From CAYMZZ01 sp044463125 (lineage in GTDB: Bacteria > Bacteroidota > Bacteroidia > Chitinophagales > Chitinophagaceae), in the NCBI GenBank assembly GCA_044463125.1, contig JBIQMS010000002.1:148912-212911 (forward strand): a stretch of 64,000 nt of DNA, written 5' to 3'. Both the position numbers and the translations under genes were made by a program. The notes under the pieces were generated by a model that was not told the DNA's origin, did no database searches, and worked only from the letters and a program-made list of their open reading frames with translations. Below, one piece after another: positions 1 through 7,718 of the stretch (its first letter is position 1; the number at the start of each line of letters is the position of its first letter).

Positions 1-44
1 CTTTGGGATCACCAGGTAAAGGATCTATTCCATCGATTGGGGAA

Positions 45-671
45 TTAATCGGCTTCCCGGAATACTTTCAGTATTGTACACAACAAGCGGTATTGTTCCA
101 TCAGCAGGCCGGGCATTTCATGCCATTGGTTGATGGGAATGATATACCCCAGTTTGATGAAGGGGTGATGCTGTAACCAATTACTCCACTCTTCTGAATT
201 TATTTCCGCTATCGGCTGGTAATTATCAACCCGGAAATGATGTTGCCAGGGATCAAGCTGCACCGTTCGCCTCCAGCCCGCTGCTGCCAAAACTTCCTGG
301 TTATCGCGCAAATTGTTGATCCAGCATTTCCGGAATCTACCTTTTATATATAATACCAGGCTAAAGCCATGGCCCCACAGGAAAAAGCTGCGGATGGCAA
401 AATGATCATCTCCTTCAAAATAACGGGGCAGATCCAGCATGAGCCAGGGCAAACCTTCGTATTGGTCGCCTCTTGAAATTTTGGCGGGTACCTGCCAAAG
501 TTCCGAAGGAATGGCATCGCCACAGCCATGCAGCGCTTCCCATTGCGGTGCCTGCAAAGCCGCCAGCCTTTCCCTTGTCCACTCCATCAACCGGTTTTTT
601 GTCAATATCCAGTCGGCATTGGAAATCAACTCCATCTCCTCTTTCGAAAGCCGTATTTTTGCAGGGTCCAT
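45..671 (-). CDS. Conserved hypothetical protein, 208 aa
   Basis: No family recognised. The frame stays open far upstream, but those residues are the antisense image of the neighbouring permease gene. The ATG at 671 begins a soluble-looking protein (MDPAKIRLSKEEMELI) that ends at a TAA at 45-47. It is rich in Trp and other aromatics (for example RFRKCWINNLRD and EWSNWLQHHPF) and has no signal peptide or clear membrane segment. It is divergent from the LptF/G-type gene with only 13 bp between the two start codons, so promoters for either gene must lie inside the other's coding sequence. A lineage-restricted cytoplasmic protein is the safest reading. Confidence 0.6.
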   Translation of the reverse strand: MDPAKIRLSKEEMELISNADWILTKNRLMEWTRERLAALQAPQWEALHGCGDAIPSELWQVPAKISRGDQYEGLPWLMLDLPRYFEGDDHFAIRSFFLWGHGFSLVLYIKGRFRKCWINNLRDNQEVLAAAGWRRTVQLDPWQHHFRVDNYQPIAEINSEEWSNWLQHHPFIKLGYIIPINQWHEMPGLLMEQYRLLCTILKVFREAD

Positions 672-684
672 AATATAAAAATAC

Positions 685-2190
685 GTGTTCCGCAAGTTAG
701 ATAAGCTTATCATCAAAGCCTTTATCGGCCCCTTTATCGCCACTTTCTTCATTACCCTGCTGGTGCTGGTGATGCAGTTTTTCTGGCTGTATATCGACGA
801 CTTTGTGGGTAAGGGACTGGGTGCTGATATGATTCTTCGCTTTATCTGGTACCAGAGCGCGGTACTTATTCCGCTGGCGCTGCCCCTCGCGATATTGCTT
901 TCCTCACTCATGACCTTTGGCAACCTCGGCGAAACCTTTGAGCTGGTAGCCATCAAATCATCGGGTATATCGCTGTTGCGCTTTATGCGGCCTTTGTTTA
1001 TCATCACCGTATTCATCAGCGCGGGCGCCTTCCTTTTTTCCAATTATGTAATTCCCGTGGCCTGGCTCAAATCGCGCACCATGCTGGGCGATATTGTACA
1101 CGCCAAACCGGCTTTTGACCTGAAAGAAGGTGTTTTTTACGACAAGATCGGCGGATTTGTGATCAAGATCGGGAAAAAGGAAGCCAACGACAGCGTGATC
1201 CGCGATGTGATTATCTATGAACAAAGCAATTCCATCCAGGATAATTTCATCGCGGCCAATAGTGGCATCATGCGGGTAACGCCGGATAAACGTTTTCTCG
1301 AGTTCAACCTTTTCGATGGCTGGTATTACCAGGAGCGCGGCGAGAATAATTATTATACCGCCACCGATAAAACGGATTATGTACGCCTGGGCTTTAAGGA
1401 ATATACCAAGCAGTTCGATCTGAGTTCCTTCCAGATCAATTTCTCTTCCGACTCCGGACGTGGCAACCATGAGCGGGTATATAGTATGCGGCAACTGGAA
1501 ACGGCCATAGATTCCCTGGCTAAAGAAGTGAAAAGAGTAAAGGGGCTTTCATACGAAAATACCTATGCGGGACTTTCTTTTCACAAAATGCTCGATAGCC
1601 TGCCGCCGCCCCATATGTTGAAAACAATAACGAAGAAGGATTCCATTCCCTGGCGGAAAAAGCAGCGATCCGATAGCATCTTCGCGGCAGCCACCCGTTT
1701 TGATCAATTAATACCCGATTCAGCGCGAAGTGCGGTATTTCAGCGGGCCAAAACGGTGGCGAACTCTATCCTCGCATCCATGAACACCACGGCCACGCTT
1801 TTATATGATAAGGAGCGATCGTTGCGAAGACATAAGAATGAATGGCACCGCAAAATTGTGTTATCGGCTGCCTGTATTATGCTTTTCCTGATTGGCGCGC
1901 CGTTGGGTTCCATCATCCGCAAAGGTGGATTGGGTACACCACTGATTATGGCCATCGCTTTCTTTATGGTATTTTATTTTGCCACTACCATGGGCGAGAA
2001 AATGTCGAAGGAAGGAACACTTACGCCTTTAACGGGCATGTGGCTGGCAGGATTCATATTAGTACCCATCGGCATATTTCTTACCTATAAAGCCATGCGC
2101 GACTCGCAACTCTTCAATAAGGAATGGTATTTGCGCACAGCCAAGAAATTGCGGAGTGCGCTGCAGACTTTACCTTTCATACGTAGGTAA
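685..2190 (+). CDS. LptF/LptG (YjgP/YjgQ) family permease
   Basis: Inner-membrane permease of the LPS-export ABC system, which extracts lipopolysaccharide from the inner membrane together with LptB. The 501-aa protein opens with the family start FRKLDKLIIKAFIGPF and has hydrophobic spans near residues 12-35, 55-80 and 95-120. A large hydrophilic, presumably periplasmic, domain of about 270 residues follows, and three more spans lie near 390-475 (IVLSAACIMLFLIGAPLG). This 3+3 topology is typical of LptF/G; the periplasmic domain is longer than in E. coli, as is common in Bacteroidota. The start is GTG; a stop codon lies 9 nt upstream in frame. LptF cannot be told from LptG by eye. Confidence 0.88.
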   Translation: MFRKLDKLIIKAFIGPFIATFFITLLVLVMQFFWLYIDDFVGKGLGADMILRFIWYQSAVLIPLALPLAILLSSLMTFGNLGETFELVAIKSSGISLLRFMRPLFIITVFISAGAFLFSNYVIPVAWLKSRTMLGDIVHAKPAFDLKEGVFYDKIGGFVIKIGKKEANDSVIRDVIIYEQSNSIQDNFIAANSGIMRVTPDKRFLEFNLFDGWYYQERGENNYYTATDKTDYVRLGFKEYTKQFDLSSFQINFSSDSGRGNHERVYSMRQLETAIDSLAKEVKRVKGLSYENTYAGLSFHKMLDSLPPPHMLKTITKKDSIPWRKKQRSDSIFAAATRFDQLIPDSARSAVFQRAKTVANSILASMNTTATLLYDKERSLRRHKNEWHRKIVLSAACIMLFLIGAPLGSIIRKGGLGTPLIMAIAFFMVFYFATTMGEKMSKEGTLTPLTGMWLAGFILVPIGIFLTYKAMRDSQLFNKEWYLRTAKKLRSALQTLPFIRR

Positions 2191-2249
2191 ACCAATAGGA
2201 ATGCGGTAACTTTAGCGCGATTGGATTGTTTAATGCTAAAACGGTAATT

Positions 2250-2990
2250 ATGGAATTCAGGAAAACAAACCGAAGAACTTTTTTAACCGATACAGGCAAA
2301 ACCGCGCTGGGAGTGGGATTGGGATTAACGGCTTTGGCCAGCGCCTGCAATAACGCGGATAGCGTGAAAACAGCAGCCGGCAGTATGGGTTTTACGCAGC
2401 AGCCACTCCCTTATGGCTATGATGCCCTGGAGAAAGCTATTGACGCGCTCACCATGGAGCTGCACTATAGCAAACATGCGGCGGGCTACGCCAGCAACCT
2501 GGCCTCCGCGGCAAAGGAAGAGAATGTGGATACCAGCCAGCCGCTGGAGCAGGTGTTGGCGCAGATATCAAAGTATTCTACGAAAATGCGCAATAACGGT
2601 GGTGGGCACTACAACCACGAATTATTCTGGCAGTCGATGTCGCCCAATGGTGGCGGCGAACCTACCGGCCCATTGCTGGAAGCCATCAACAGCTCCTTTA
2701 ATTCCTTCGAAGCTTTCAAAAACGAAATGGCAGAAGCTGGCAAGGGCCGCTTCGGCAGTGGCTGGGCCTGGCTTTACCTGGATGCCGATAAAAAACTACG
2801 CATTGGCTCTACCCCCAACCAGGACAATCCCCTGATGGATATCAGCGAAATAAAAGGACAACCCATCCTCGGCCTCGATGTGTGGGAACATGCCTATTAC
2901 CTGCGCTATCAAAACAAAAGAGCCGACTATATCAACGCCTGGTGGCAAGTGGTGGATTGGAAGAAAGTGGGAGAGAGAATGATTGGATAA
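2250..2990 (+). CDS. sodB: Fe/Mn superoxide dismutase, predicted Tat-exported lipoprotein
   Basis: Converts superoxide to hydrogen peroxide and oxygen. The metal-ligand motifs are present: LHYSKH, GHYNHELFW and DVWEHAYYL, followed by YINAWW near the C-terminus, all in Fe/Mn-SOD order. Unusually, the 246-aa protein has an N-terminal extension with a twin arginine (TNRRTFL, R8-R9), a Gly/Ala/Leu-rich hydrophobic stretch and a lipobox LASAC with Cys33. This implies Tat export of the folded, metal-loaded enzyme and lipid anchoring. A TTG 24 nt upstream is in frame, but the ATG at 2250 gives a normal signal peptide. Fe versus Mn use cannot be decided by eye. Confidence 0.9.
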   Translation: MEFRKTNRRTFLTDTGKTALGVGLGLTALASACNNADSVKTAAGSMGFTQQPLPYGYDALEKAIDALTMELHYSKHAAGYASNLASAAKEENVDTSQPLEQVLAQISKYSTKMRNNGGGHYNHELFWQSMSPNGGGEPTGPLLEAINSSFNSFEAFKNEMAEAGKGRFGSGWAWLYLDADKKLRIGSTPNQDNPLMDISEIKGQPILGLDVWEHAYYLRYQNKRADYINAWWQVVDWKKVGERMIG

Positions 2991-3491
2991 TTTGATTATT
3001 CGGCCATTTGGTAAGGTTTAAGGTTTAGGGTTTAGGGTTGAAAGTTTAGGGTATAAGGTTTAGAGATGGTTTGAAGGATGGGAATTTAAATTTGGTTTGA
3101 GAAATAAATCTGCGCCAATCTGCGGCAAAAATCTGCGCCAATCTGCGGGAACTGCTTCTACACTTTAAACCTGTTCAAAGTTCGGTAGTGATTTCCCGCA
3201 GATAAGCGCAGATTTATCCGCAGATGAGCGCAGATAAGTGATTAATGTAGAAAGTGTCAATTTTTTTGGGACGTGAAAAGAGAGTAGGGAGTAGAGAGTA
3301 GAGAGTAGGGAGTTGGAAGTAGGTTTCCTTTCATTTTATTAAACCTTAAACCCTAAACCTTAAACCCTAAACTTTCAACCCTAAACCCCCAACCCTAAAC
3401 CCCCAACCTTCAACCTTAAACCTTAACCCCACAACTTTAAACCCCAAAACGTAATACGTACAACGTACAACGTAAAACGTAAAACGCCCTC
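2991..3491. repeat. Repeat-filled spacer between sodB and CDF gene
   Basis: No gene is seen in these 501 bp. From left to right: a GGTTTAR heptamer block (about 3014-3062); a CTGCG fold-back copy (3106-3235) with its outer module to 3272; a GAGTAGGGAGTAGA-type block (about 3280-3322); a long TTAAACC/CCCTAAA block (about 3338-3445) complementary to the first; and an ACGTNNN heptamer array (3449-3486) ending 6 nt before the start codon. The telomere-like blocks flank the fold-back copy in inverted orientation, so the spacer is a nested inverted repeat. Confidence 0.85.
3106..3235. repeat. CTGCG fold-back element, copy A
   Basis: Two arms, each with four ATCTGCG units spaced about 10, 13 and 10 nt, face each other around a 41-nt spacer that contains CTTTAAACCTGTTCAAAG. 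The right arm is followed by the module GTCAATTTTTTTGGGAC (about 3256-3272), which gives the element a polarity. Confidence 0.85.
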
Positions 3492-4481
3492 ATGCTCGCT
3501 TCCCAACAAAACCTCCGCGTTCAAAAGTGGATTGCTGCTTTATCGGTGGTTTTGCTGGCCGTAAAAGTTTTCGCTTATTATCGAACGGGTTCAGTCTCCA
3601 TTCTTACCGATGCACTGGAAAGCATTGTGAATGTGGCGGCGGGTTTTATCGGGTTATACAGTTTGTATGTAGCCGCCAAACCGCGCGATGAGGATCATCC
3701 TTATGGGCATGGCAAGGCCGAATTTTTATCGGCCGCGGTGGAGGGAACACTGATTGCAGTTGCCGGTGCTCTCATCATTTACAAAGCGGTGGAATCCCTG
3801 CTCTATCCCCAACCCATACATCAATTGAACCAGGGACTGCTGTTGGTAGCGGCGGCCGGATTAATCAATGGCGCGGCCGGCTATTACTGTCTGCGCATCG
3901 GTCGCAAAAACCATTCGCTGGCTTTGCAGGCCAGTGGCAAGCATTTGCTAAGCGATACCGTTAGTACCCTCGCCATCGTGGTAGGGCTGGTATTACTTTA
4001 CCTGACAGGTTGGGCCTGGATCGATGCCGTGGTTGCCCTGCTCTTTGGTGGATGGATACTGATAACCGCCTGGGGAATCCTGCGCAGATCCATTGCAGGT
4101 ATTATGGATGAAGCCGACGTGAAACTATTGAACCAATTGGTAGAACTGCTCAATGCCTCGCGGCAGATCAATTGGGTGGATCTGCACAACCTGCGGGTGA
4201 TCCGGTATGGCGCGGTATTGCATATTGATTGCCACCTCACCGTTCCCTGGTATATGAATGTGCACGAAGCCCATCGCGAAATTGATCGGCTTACCGCCAT
4301 CGTTCGTGAACAGTTTGGCGAATCCGTGGAGTTCTTTGTGCATTCCGATGGATGCCTGCCATTTCAGTGCAGTATATGCAGCAAAATGGATTGTACGGAG
4401 CGAAAGCATAACTTTGAGCAAAAGATAAACTGGACGCTGAAAAATATTGTGAGCAATAAAAAGCACGGCGCCAAACAATAA
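3492..4481 (+). CDS. Cation diffusion facilitator (CDF) family transporter
   Basis: Exports divalent metal ions (Zn, Fe, Co, Mn or Cd in this family) in exchange for protons. The 329-aa protein has about six membrane spans. The metal-site aspartate/histidine pattern is visible in DALESIVN, HPYGHGKAEFL and HLLSDTVST, and a cytoplasmic C-terminal domain follows GIMDEADVKLL. After that domain is a tail with C-x4-C-x2-C-x4-C (GCLPFQC..C....C), which could bind a metal or cluster. The next gene, osmC, has its Shine-Dalgarno directly on this stop codon, so the two are probably cotranscribed. The metal specificity is not readable. Confidence 0.88.
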   Translation: MLASQQNLRVQKWIAALSVVLLAVKVFAYYRTGSVSILTDALESIVNVAAGFIGLYSLYVAAKPRDEDHPYGHGKAEFLSAAVEGTLIAVAGALIIYKAVESLLYPQPIHQLNQGLLLVAAAGLINGAAGYYCLRIGRKNHSLALQASGKHLLSDTVSTLAIVVGLVLLYLTGWAWIDAVVALLFGGWILITAWGILRRSIAGIMDEADVKLLNQLVELLNASRQINWVDLHNLRVIRYGAVLHIDCHLTVPWYMNVHEAHREIDRLTAIVREQFGESVEFFVHSDGCLPFQCSICSKMDCTERKHNFEQKINWTLKNIVSNKKHGAKQ

Positions 4482-4492
4482 AGGAGCATTAC

Positions 4493-4888
4493 ATGAAGAC
4501 GACTACCATTTGGAAACATGAACACGCTTTTGAAAGCCACCTCGCGGATAATGTATTTCATATAGATGGCAATCGCAAGGAGGGACCCAATCCCAAAGCC
4601 CTTTTACTTTCGGCCATTGCCGCCTGTTCGGGTATTGATGTAGTGGATATCCTGCAGAAAATGCGCGTGGAATTCAGCGATTTTGTGATCGATGTGGAAT
4701 CGGAACAAACCGAAGAGCATCCGCGGGTATTCAAGGATATTCATATCCTTTATAAAATTAAGACCGACTCTTCCCAGGAAGATAAAGTACGCAAGGCCAT
4801 TGACCTTTCTTTGGAGAAATATTGTGGGGTTTCGGCCATGTTGCGCAAAAATTCGCCCATTTTCTATAAATTGGAGATTACAGCCTGA
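4493..4888 (+). CDS. OsmC family protein
   Basis: OsmC/Ohr-fold protein of 131 aa. Family members reduce organic hydroperoxides through two cysteines. Both expected cysteines are present, in AIAACSGIDVVDIL (about residue 42) and EKYCGVSAML (about residue 109), and the N-terminal substrate-loop motif GPNPKALLLSAI is intact. A rare clear Shine-Dalgarno, AAGGAG at 4481-4486, sits 6 nt before the ATG and overlaps the stop of the transporter gene. The Rrf2 regulator begins 4 nt after its stop. The neighbourhood suggests a role with thiols or sulfur-related oxidants rather than general osmotic stress; that is inference. Confidence 0.88.
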   Translation: MKTTTIWKHEHAFESHLADNVFHIDGNRKEGPNPKALLLSAIAACSGIDVVDILQKMRVEFSDFVIDVESEQTEEHPRVFKDIHILYKIKTDSSQEDKVRKAIDLSLEKYCGVSAMLRKNSPIFYKLEITA

Positions 4889-4892
4889 TGAC

Positions 4893-5303
4893 ATGCTATC
4901 CAAAAAATCGCAATACGCATTCAAGGCGCTGAGCTATCTCAGCGCCAAATACAACGAAGGCCCGGTGCTTATTTCTGAAATAGCCCGGAAGAAAAAGATA
5001 CCGTTAAAGTTTTTGGAAAATATCCTGCTTGAACTCAAGAAAGCAGAAATACTGGATAGCAAAAAAGGAAAGGGCGGTGGCTATTTCCTAAAGAAAAAAC
5101 CCGAGCAGATAAAAGTGGCCACTATTATACGCCTGGTCAATGGCCCCATCGCCATGTTACCATGTGTAAGTCTCTATTTCTACGAGCGTTGTAAGAATTG
5201 CAACGAAAAGCACTGTGCCCTGCACGACATGATGATTGAAGTGCGCGATGCCACCCTCTCCATCGTGGAAAATCGCACCCTCGCCGACCTTATGGATGAG
5301 TAA
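4893..5303 (+). CDS. Rrf2 family transcriptional regulator, probable sulfur regulator
   Basis: A 136-aa Rrf2-type winged-helix regulator (the family of IscR, NsrR, CymR and RsrR). The start MLSKKSQYAFKALSYLS, the recognition helix region KIPLKFLENILLELKKAEIL and the wing SKKGKGGGYFL match the family. The C-terminal half holds C-x8-C-x2-C-x4-C (PCVSLYFYERC, KNCNEKHC), unlike the three-cysteine patterns of IscR (C-x5-C-x5-C) and NsrR, so it may bind an Fe-S cluster or metal with different spacing. It starts 4 nt after osmC. Two similar palindromes downstream, before the peroxiredoxin gene and before cysD, are its likely operators. Target assignment is inference from position. Confidence 0.85.
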   Translation: MLSKKSQYAFKALSYLSAKYNEGPVLISEIARKKKIPLKFLENILLELKKAEILDSKKGKGGGYFLKKKPEQIKVATIIRLVNGPIAMLPCVSLYFYERCKNCNEKHCALHDMMIEVRDATLSIVENRTLADLMDE

Positions 5304-5347
5304 AAATCTGACAACCCGCAACAACTGTTAGTGCATATTTCAAATTA

Positions 5348-5374
5348 ATTAGTCCACCAAGTTGGTGGGCTAAT
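5348..5374. promoter_or_regulatory. Palindromic operator before peroxiredoxin-cysH (site 1)
   Basis: ATTAGTCCACCA - AGT - TGGTGGGCTAAT: 12-bp arms with one mismatch around a 3-nt centre. It overlaps the TTG (5362-5364) that would be the -33 box of the promoter with its -7 box at 5385, so binding here should repress. It shares its architecture and outer ATTAGTC half with the site before cysD. Confidence 0.65.
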
Positions 5375-5384
5375 GATTTCATCC

Positions 5385-5392
5385 TATTTTTG
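5385..5392 (+). promoter_or_regulatory. Bacteroidota-type -7 box (TATTTTTG) for peroxiredoxin-cysH
   Basis: A full match to TAnnTTTG, 19 nt before the ATG, with a TTG 20 nt upstream inside the palindrome at 5348-5374. Confidence 0.55.
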
Positions 5393-5411
5393 AACCCTAA
5401 ACGTTACAATT

Positions 5412-6047
5412 ATGGCATTACGTCTTGGTGATGTTGCGCCCAATTTTAAGGCGCAGACATCTGTTGGAGAAATTGATTTTTACGAATACCTGGGCAATGG
5501 CTGGGGTATTCTGTTTTCGCATCCGGCCGACTATACCCCCGTATGTACTACGGAACTGGGTCGCACGGCATTGTTGGGTGAAGAGTTTGCAAAGCGCAAT
5601 ACAAAAGTGCTGGCGGTAAGTGTGGACCCCCTCGATAAGCACGAAGGCTGGATCAAGGATATCAACGAAACCCAGCATACCACGGTTAATTTTCCGATCA
5701 TCGCTGATCCCGAGCGCCAGGTAGCTACTTTGTATGATATGATCCATCCCAATGCCAGCGCAACGGCTACGGTGCGTTCGCTGTTTATTATTGGTCCGGA
5801 TAAAACAATCAAGCTGATCATCACTTATCCCGCTTCCACCGGAAGAAATTTTGTGGAAGTATTGCGCGTGCTCGACTCACTACAGCTCACCGCTGATTAC
5901 AGTGTAGCCACACCGGCCGACTGGAAAGCCGGTGAAGACGTGATAGTGGTGCCTGCCGTAAGCACCGAAGACGCTATCAAGAAATTCCCCAAAGGTGTGA
6001 AAGTGGTAAAACCCTATCTGCGTTATACCCCGCAGCCCAATCTTTAA
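5412..6047 (+). CDS. 1-Cys peroxiredoxin (Prx6 type)
   Basis: Thiol peroxidase of 211 aa reducing hydrogen peroxide or organic peroxides. The peroxidatic site is PADYTPVCTTELG (Cys about residue 45); no second cysteine occurs, so it is the 1-Cys type and needs an external thiol for recycling. The C-terminal Prx6 extension (VKVVKPYLRYTPQP) is complete. cysH starts 2 nt after the stop, so the two are cotranscribed behind the palindrome/promoter at 5348-5392. The context suggests that peroxide or polysulfide defence is coupled to sulfate assimilation, perhaps protecting the Fe-S cluster of CysH. Confidence 0.92.
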   Translation: MALRLGDVAPNFKAQTSVGEIDFYEYLGNGWGILFSHPADYTPVCTTELGRTALLGEEFAKRNTKVLAVSVDPLDKHEGWIKDINETQHTTVNFPIIADPERQVATLYDMIHPNASATATVRSLFIIGPDKTIKLIITYPASTGRNFVEVLRVLDSLQLTADYSVATPADWKAGEDVIVVPAVSTEDAIKKFPKGVKVVKPYLRYTPQPNL

Positions 6048-6049
6048 GG

Positions 6050-6751
6050 ATGTTGAATCAAGTGACCATCGACCAAATTTCTTCGCTTCCGCTGGCTGAA
6101 GCCTTGCGCGAAGTTTGCCGTCATTATGCGGCGGGAGAAGTGGTGTTTTCCAGCTCGTTGGGGCAGGAAGATCAGGTGCTCACGGATGCCATATTCCGAA
6201 ACAACCTGCCCGTGCGCGTGTTCACGATCGACACGGGCAGATTGTTCAATGAAACCTATGAGTTGCTGGAAAGAACAACAGCCCGCTACAAGAAGCCGAT
6301 TGAACTCTATTTTCCGCCCTTCGATAAGGTAGAGGAATTTGTGCGCGAAAAGGGCATCAATGGTTTTTATGAATCGGTGGAGAACCGGAAAGCCTGTTGC
6401 CATATCCGGAAGATCATCCCACTAAACCGCGCCCTCGAGGGAGCAAAGGTTTGGATTACCGGCTTACGCGCTGAACAATCGGATAACCGGCGCGATATGC
6501 CGATGATTGAGTGGATGGAAGACCGGCAACTGTACAAGTTCAACCCGCTGATCAACTGGTCGTACGAGGAAATGCTGGCCCATATCGAGGCCAACAATGT
6601 GCCCTATAACCGGTTGCACGACCAGGGCTTCATCAGCATCGGCTGTGCGCCCTGTACCCGTGCTATTGAGCCCGGTGAGGACGCGAGAGCCGGTCGCTGG
6701 TGGTGGGAGAGTTCGCAGAAAGAATGTGGCTTACATGCGGTGAAGCAATAA
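6050..6751 (+). CDS. cysH: Adenylylsulfate (APS) reductase, Fe-S type CysH
   Basis: Reduces activated sulfate to sulfite with thioredoxin. The 233-aa protein has the PP-loop-like SSSLGQEDQVL, the IDTGRLFNET motif and the catalytic KECGLH at the C-terminus. It also carries the two cysteine pairs KACCHIRK and GCAPCTR that hold a [4Fe-4S] cluster. Those pairs mark APS reductases and are absent in E. coli-type PAPS reductases. The downstream CysN has no APS kinase domain and no cysC is seen, which agrees with direct use of APS. It follows the peroxiredoxin gene after 2 nt. Confidence 0.93.
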   Translation: MLNQVTIDQISSLPLAEALREVCRHYAAGEVVFSSSLGQEDQVLTDAIFRNNLPVRVFTIDTGRLFNETYELLERTTARYKKPIELYFPPFDKVEEFVREKGINGFYESVENRKACCHIRKIIPLNRALEGAKVWITGLRAEQSDNRRDMPMIEWMEDRQLYKFNPLINWSYEEMLAHIEANNVPYNRLHDQGFISIGCAPCTRAIEPGEDARAGRWWWESSQKECGLHAVKQ

Positions 6752-6764
6752 ATTTTTTTACCTA

Positions 6765-6791
6765 ATTAGTCTATCAGTTTGATAGACATTA
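6765..6791. promoter_or_regulatory. Palindromic operator before cysD (site 2)
   Basis: ATTAGTCTATCA - GTT - TGATAGAC: an 8-bp perfect core (GTCTATCA / TGATAGAC) with a 3-nt centre and the same ATTAGTCYAYCA left half as site 1. It lies 18 nt upstream of the cysD start. No clear TAnnTTTG box follows, so the exact promoter is not seen. Confidence 0.6.
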
Positions 6792-6809
6792 ATGGCAGAA
6801 TAATACCAT

Positions 6810-7718
6810 ATGTCCAACTATCATCTCGATTACCTGGCCCAACTGGAAGCGGAGAGTATCCATATTCTTCGCGAGGTAGCGGCACAGTTTGAAAAGCCGG
6901 CCCTGCTTTTTAGTGGCGGAAAGGATTCCATTACATTGGTGCACCTGGCCCGCAAGGCATTTGCGCCGGGACGCATTCCTTTTCCGCTGGTGCATATCGA
7001 TACAGGTCACAATTTTCCGGAAGCCCTTGCTTTTCGCGACAAGCTGGCCGAAGAAGTGAAAGCCACACTTGTGGTACGCAAGGTGGAAGATACCATCCGC
7101 CAGCGCAGCCTTACGGAGCCCAAAGGAAAATTTGCCAGCCGCAACTGGCTGCAGACCTATACCCTGCTCGATACCATTGAAGAATTTTCTTTTGACGCCT
7201 GTATAGGCGGCGCCCGCCGCGACGAGGAGAAGGCGCGGGCCAAAGAAAGAATTTTTTCGGTGCGGGATGAGTTTGGTCAGTGGAATCCAAAGCTGCAGCG
7301 TCCTGAACTCTGGAATATCTACAATGGCCGTATTCACAAAGGCGAGAATGTGCGGGTATTCCCCATCAGCAACTGGACGGAGCTCGATATCTGGAATTAT
7401 ATCAAGCGCGAAAACATAGAACTGCCTTCCATCTATTTTGCCCATGAACGTGAGGTGTTGTTGCACGAAGGGCAACTGGTGGCCGTATCCGAATTCGTGC
7501 AACTGGAAGAAACAGATGTGGTAGAGCGCCGCAAAGTGCGCTACCGCACCGTAGGCGATATGACCTGCACCGCCGCCGTGGAATCGCAGGCCGCCACTCT
7601 CGATGATGTTATCAACGAAATAATAGCCACCCGCATAAGCGAAAGAGGAGAAACGAGAATTGATGACCGGGTAACGGAAGCGGCGATGGAAGACAGGAAG
7701 AAGAATGGATACTTTTAG
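6810..7718 (+). CDS. cysD: Sulfate adenylyltransferase subunit 2 (CysD)
   Basis: Catalytic subunit of ATP sulfurylase: sulfate + ATP gives APS + pyrophosphate, driven by GTP hydrolysis in CysN. The 302-aa protein has the PP-loop FSGGKDSITLVHLA (about residues 35-48), HIDTGHNFPEAL, GGARRDEEKARAKER and the C-terminal RGETRIDDR and EDRKKNGYF that are nearly invariant in CysD. A palindrome precedes it. CysN, normally the next gene in the transcript, follows only after a 418-bp repeat-filled spacer, and the TAG stop lies in the first unit of the repeat. Confidence 0.96.
   Translation: MSNYHLDYLAQLEAESIHILREVAAQFEKPALLFSGGKDSITLVHLARKAFAPGRIPFPLVHIDTGHNFPEALAFRDKLAEEVKATLVVRKVEDTIRQRSLTEPKGKFASRNWLQTYTLLDTIEEFSFDACIGGARRDEEKARAKERIFSVRDEFGQWNPKLQRPELWNIYNGRIHKGENVRVFPISNWTELDIWNYIKRENIELPSIYFAHEREVLLHEGQLVAVSEFVQLEETDVVERRKVRYRTVGDMTCTAAVESQAATLDDVINEIIATRISERGETRIDDRVTEAAMEDRKKNGYF

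Noticed and set aside
1..44. Coding end or terminator at the left edge
   Set aside because: Too short to judge; no hairpin with T-tract or recognisable frame is seen.
671..1043. Longer N-terminus for the hypothetical gene at 45-671
   Set aside because: The added part lies entirely antisense to the LptF/G-type gene and has no protein-like features; ATG 671 is the natural start.
3338..3445. Telomere or chromosome end
   Set aside because: The TTTAGGG-like units are short, imperfect, internal, and occur as inverted pairs between ordinary genes many times.
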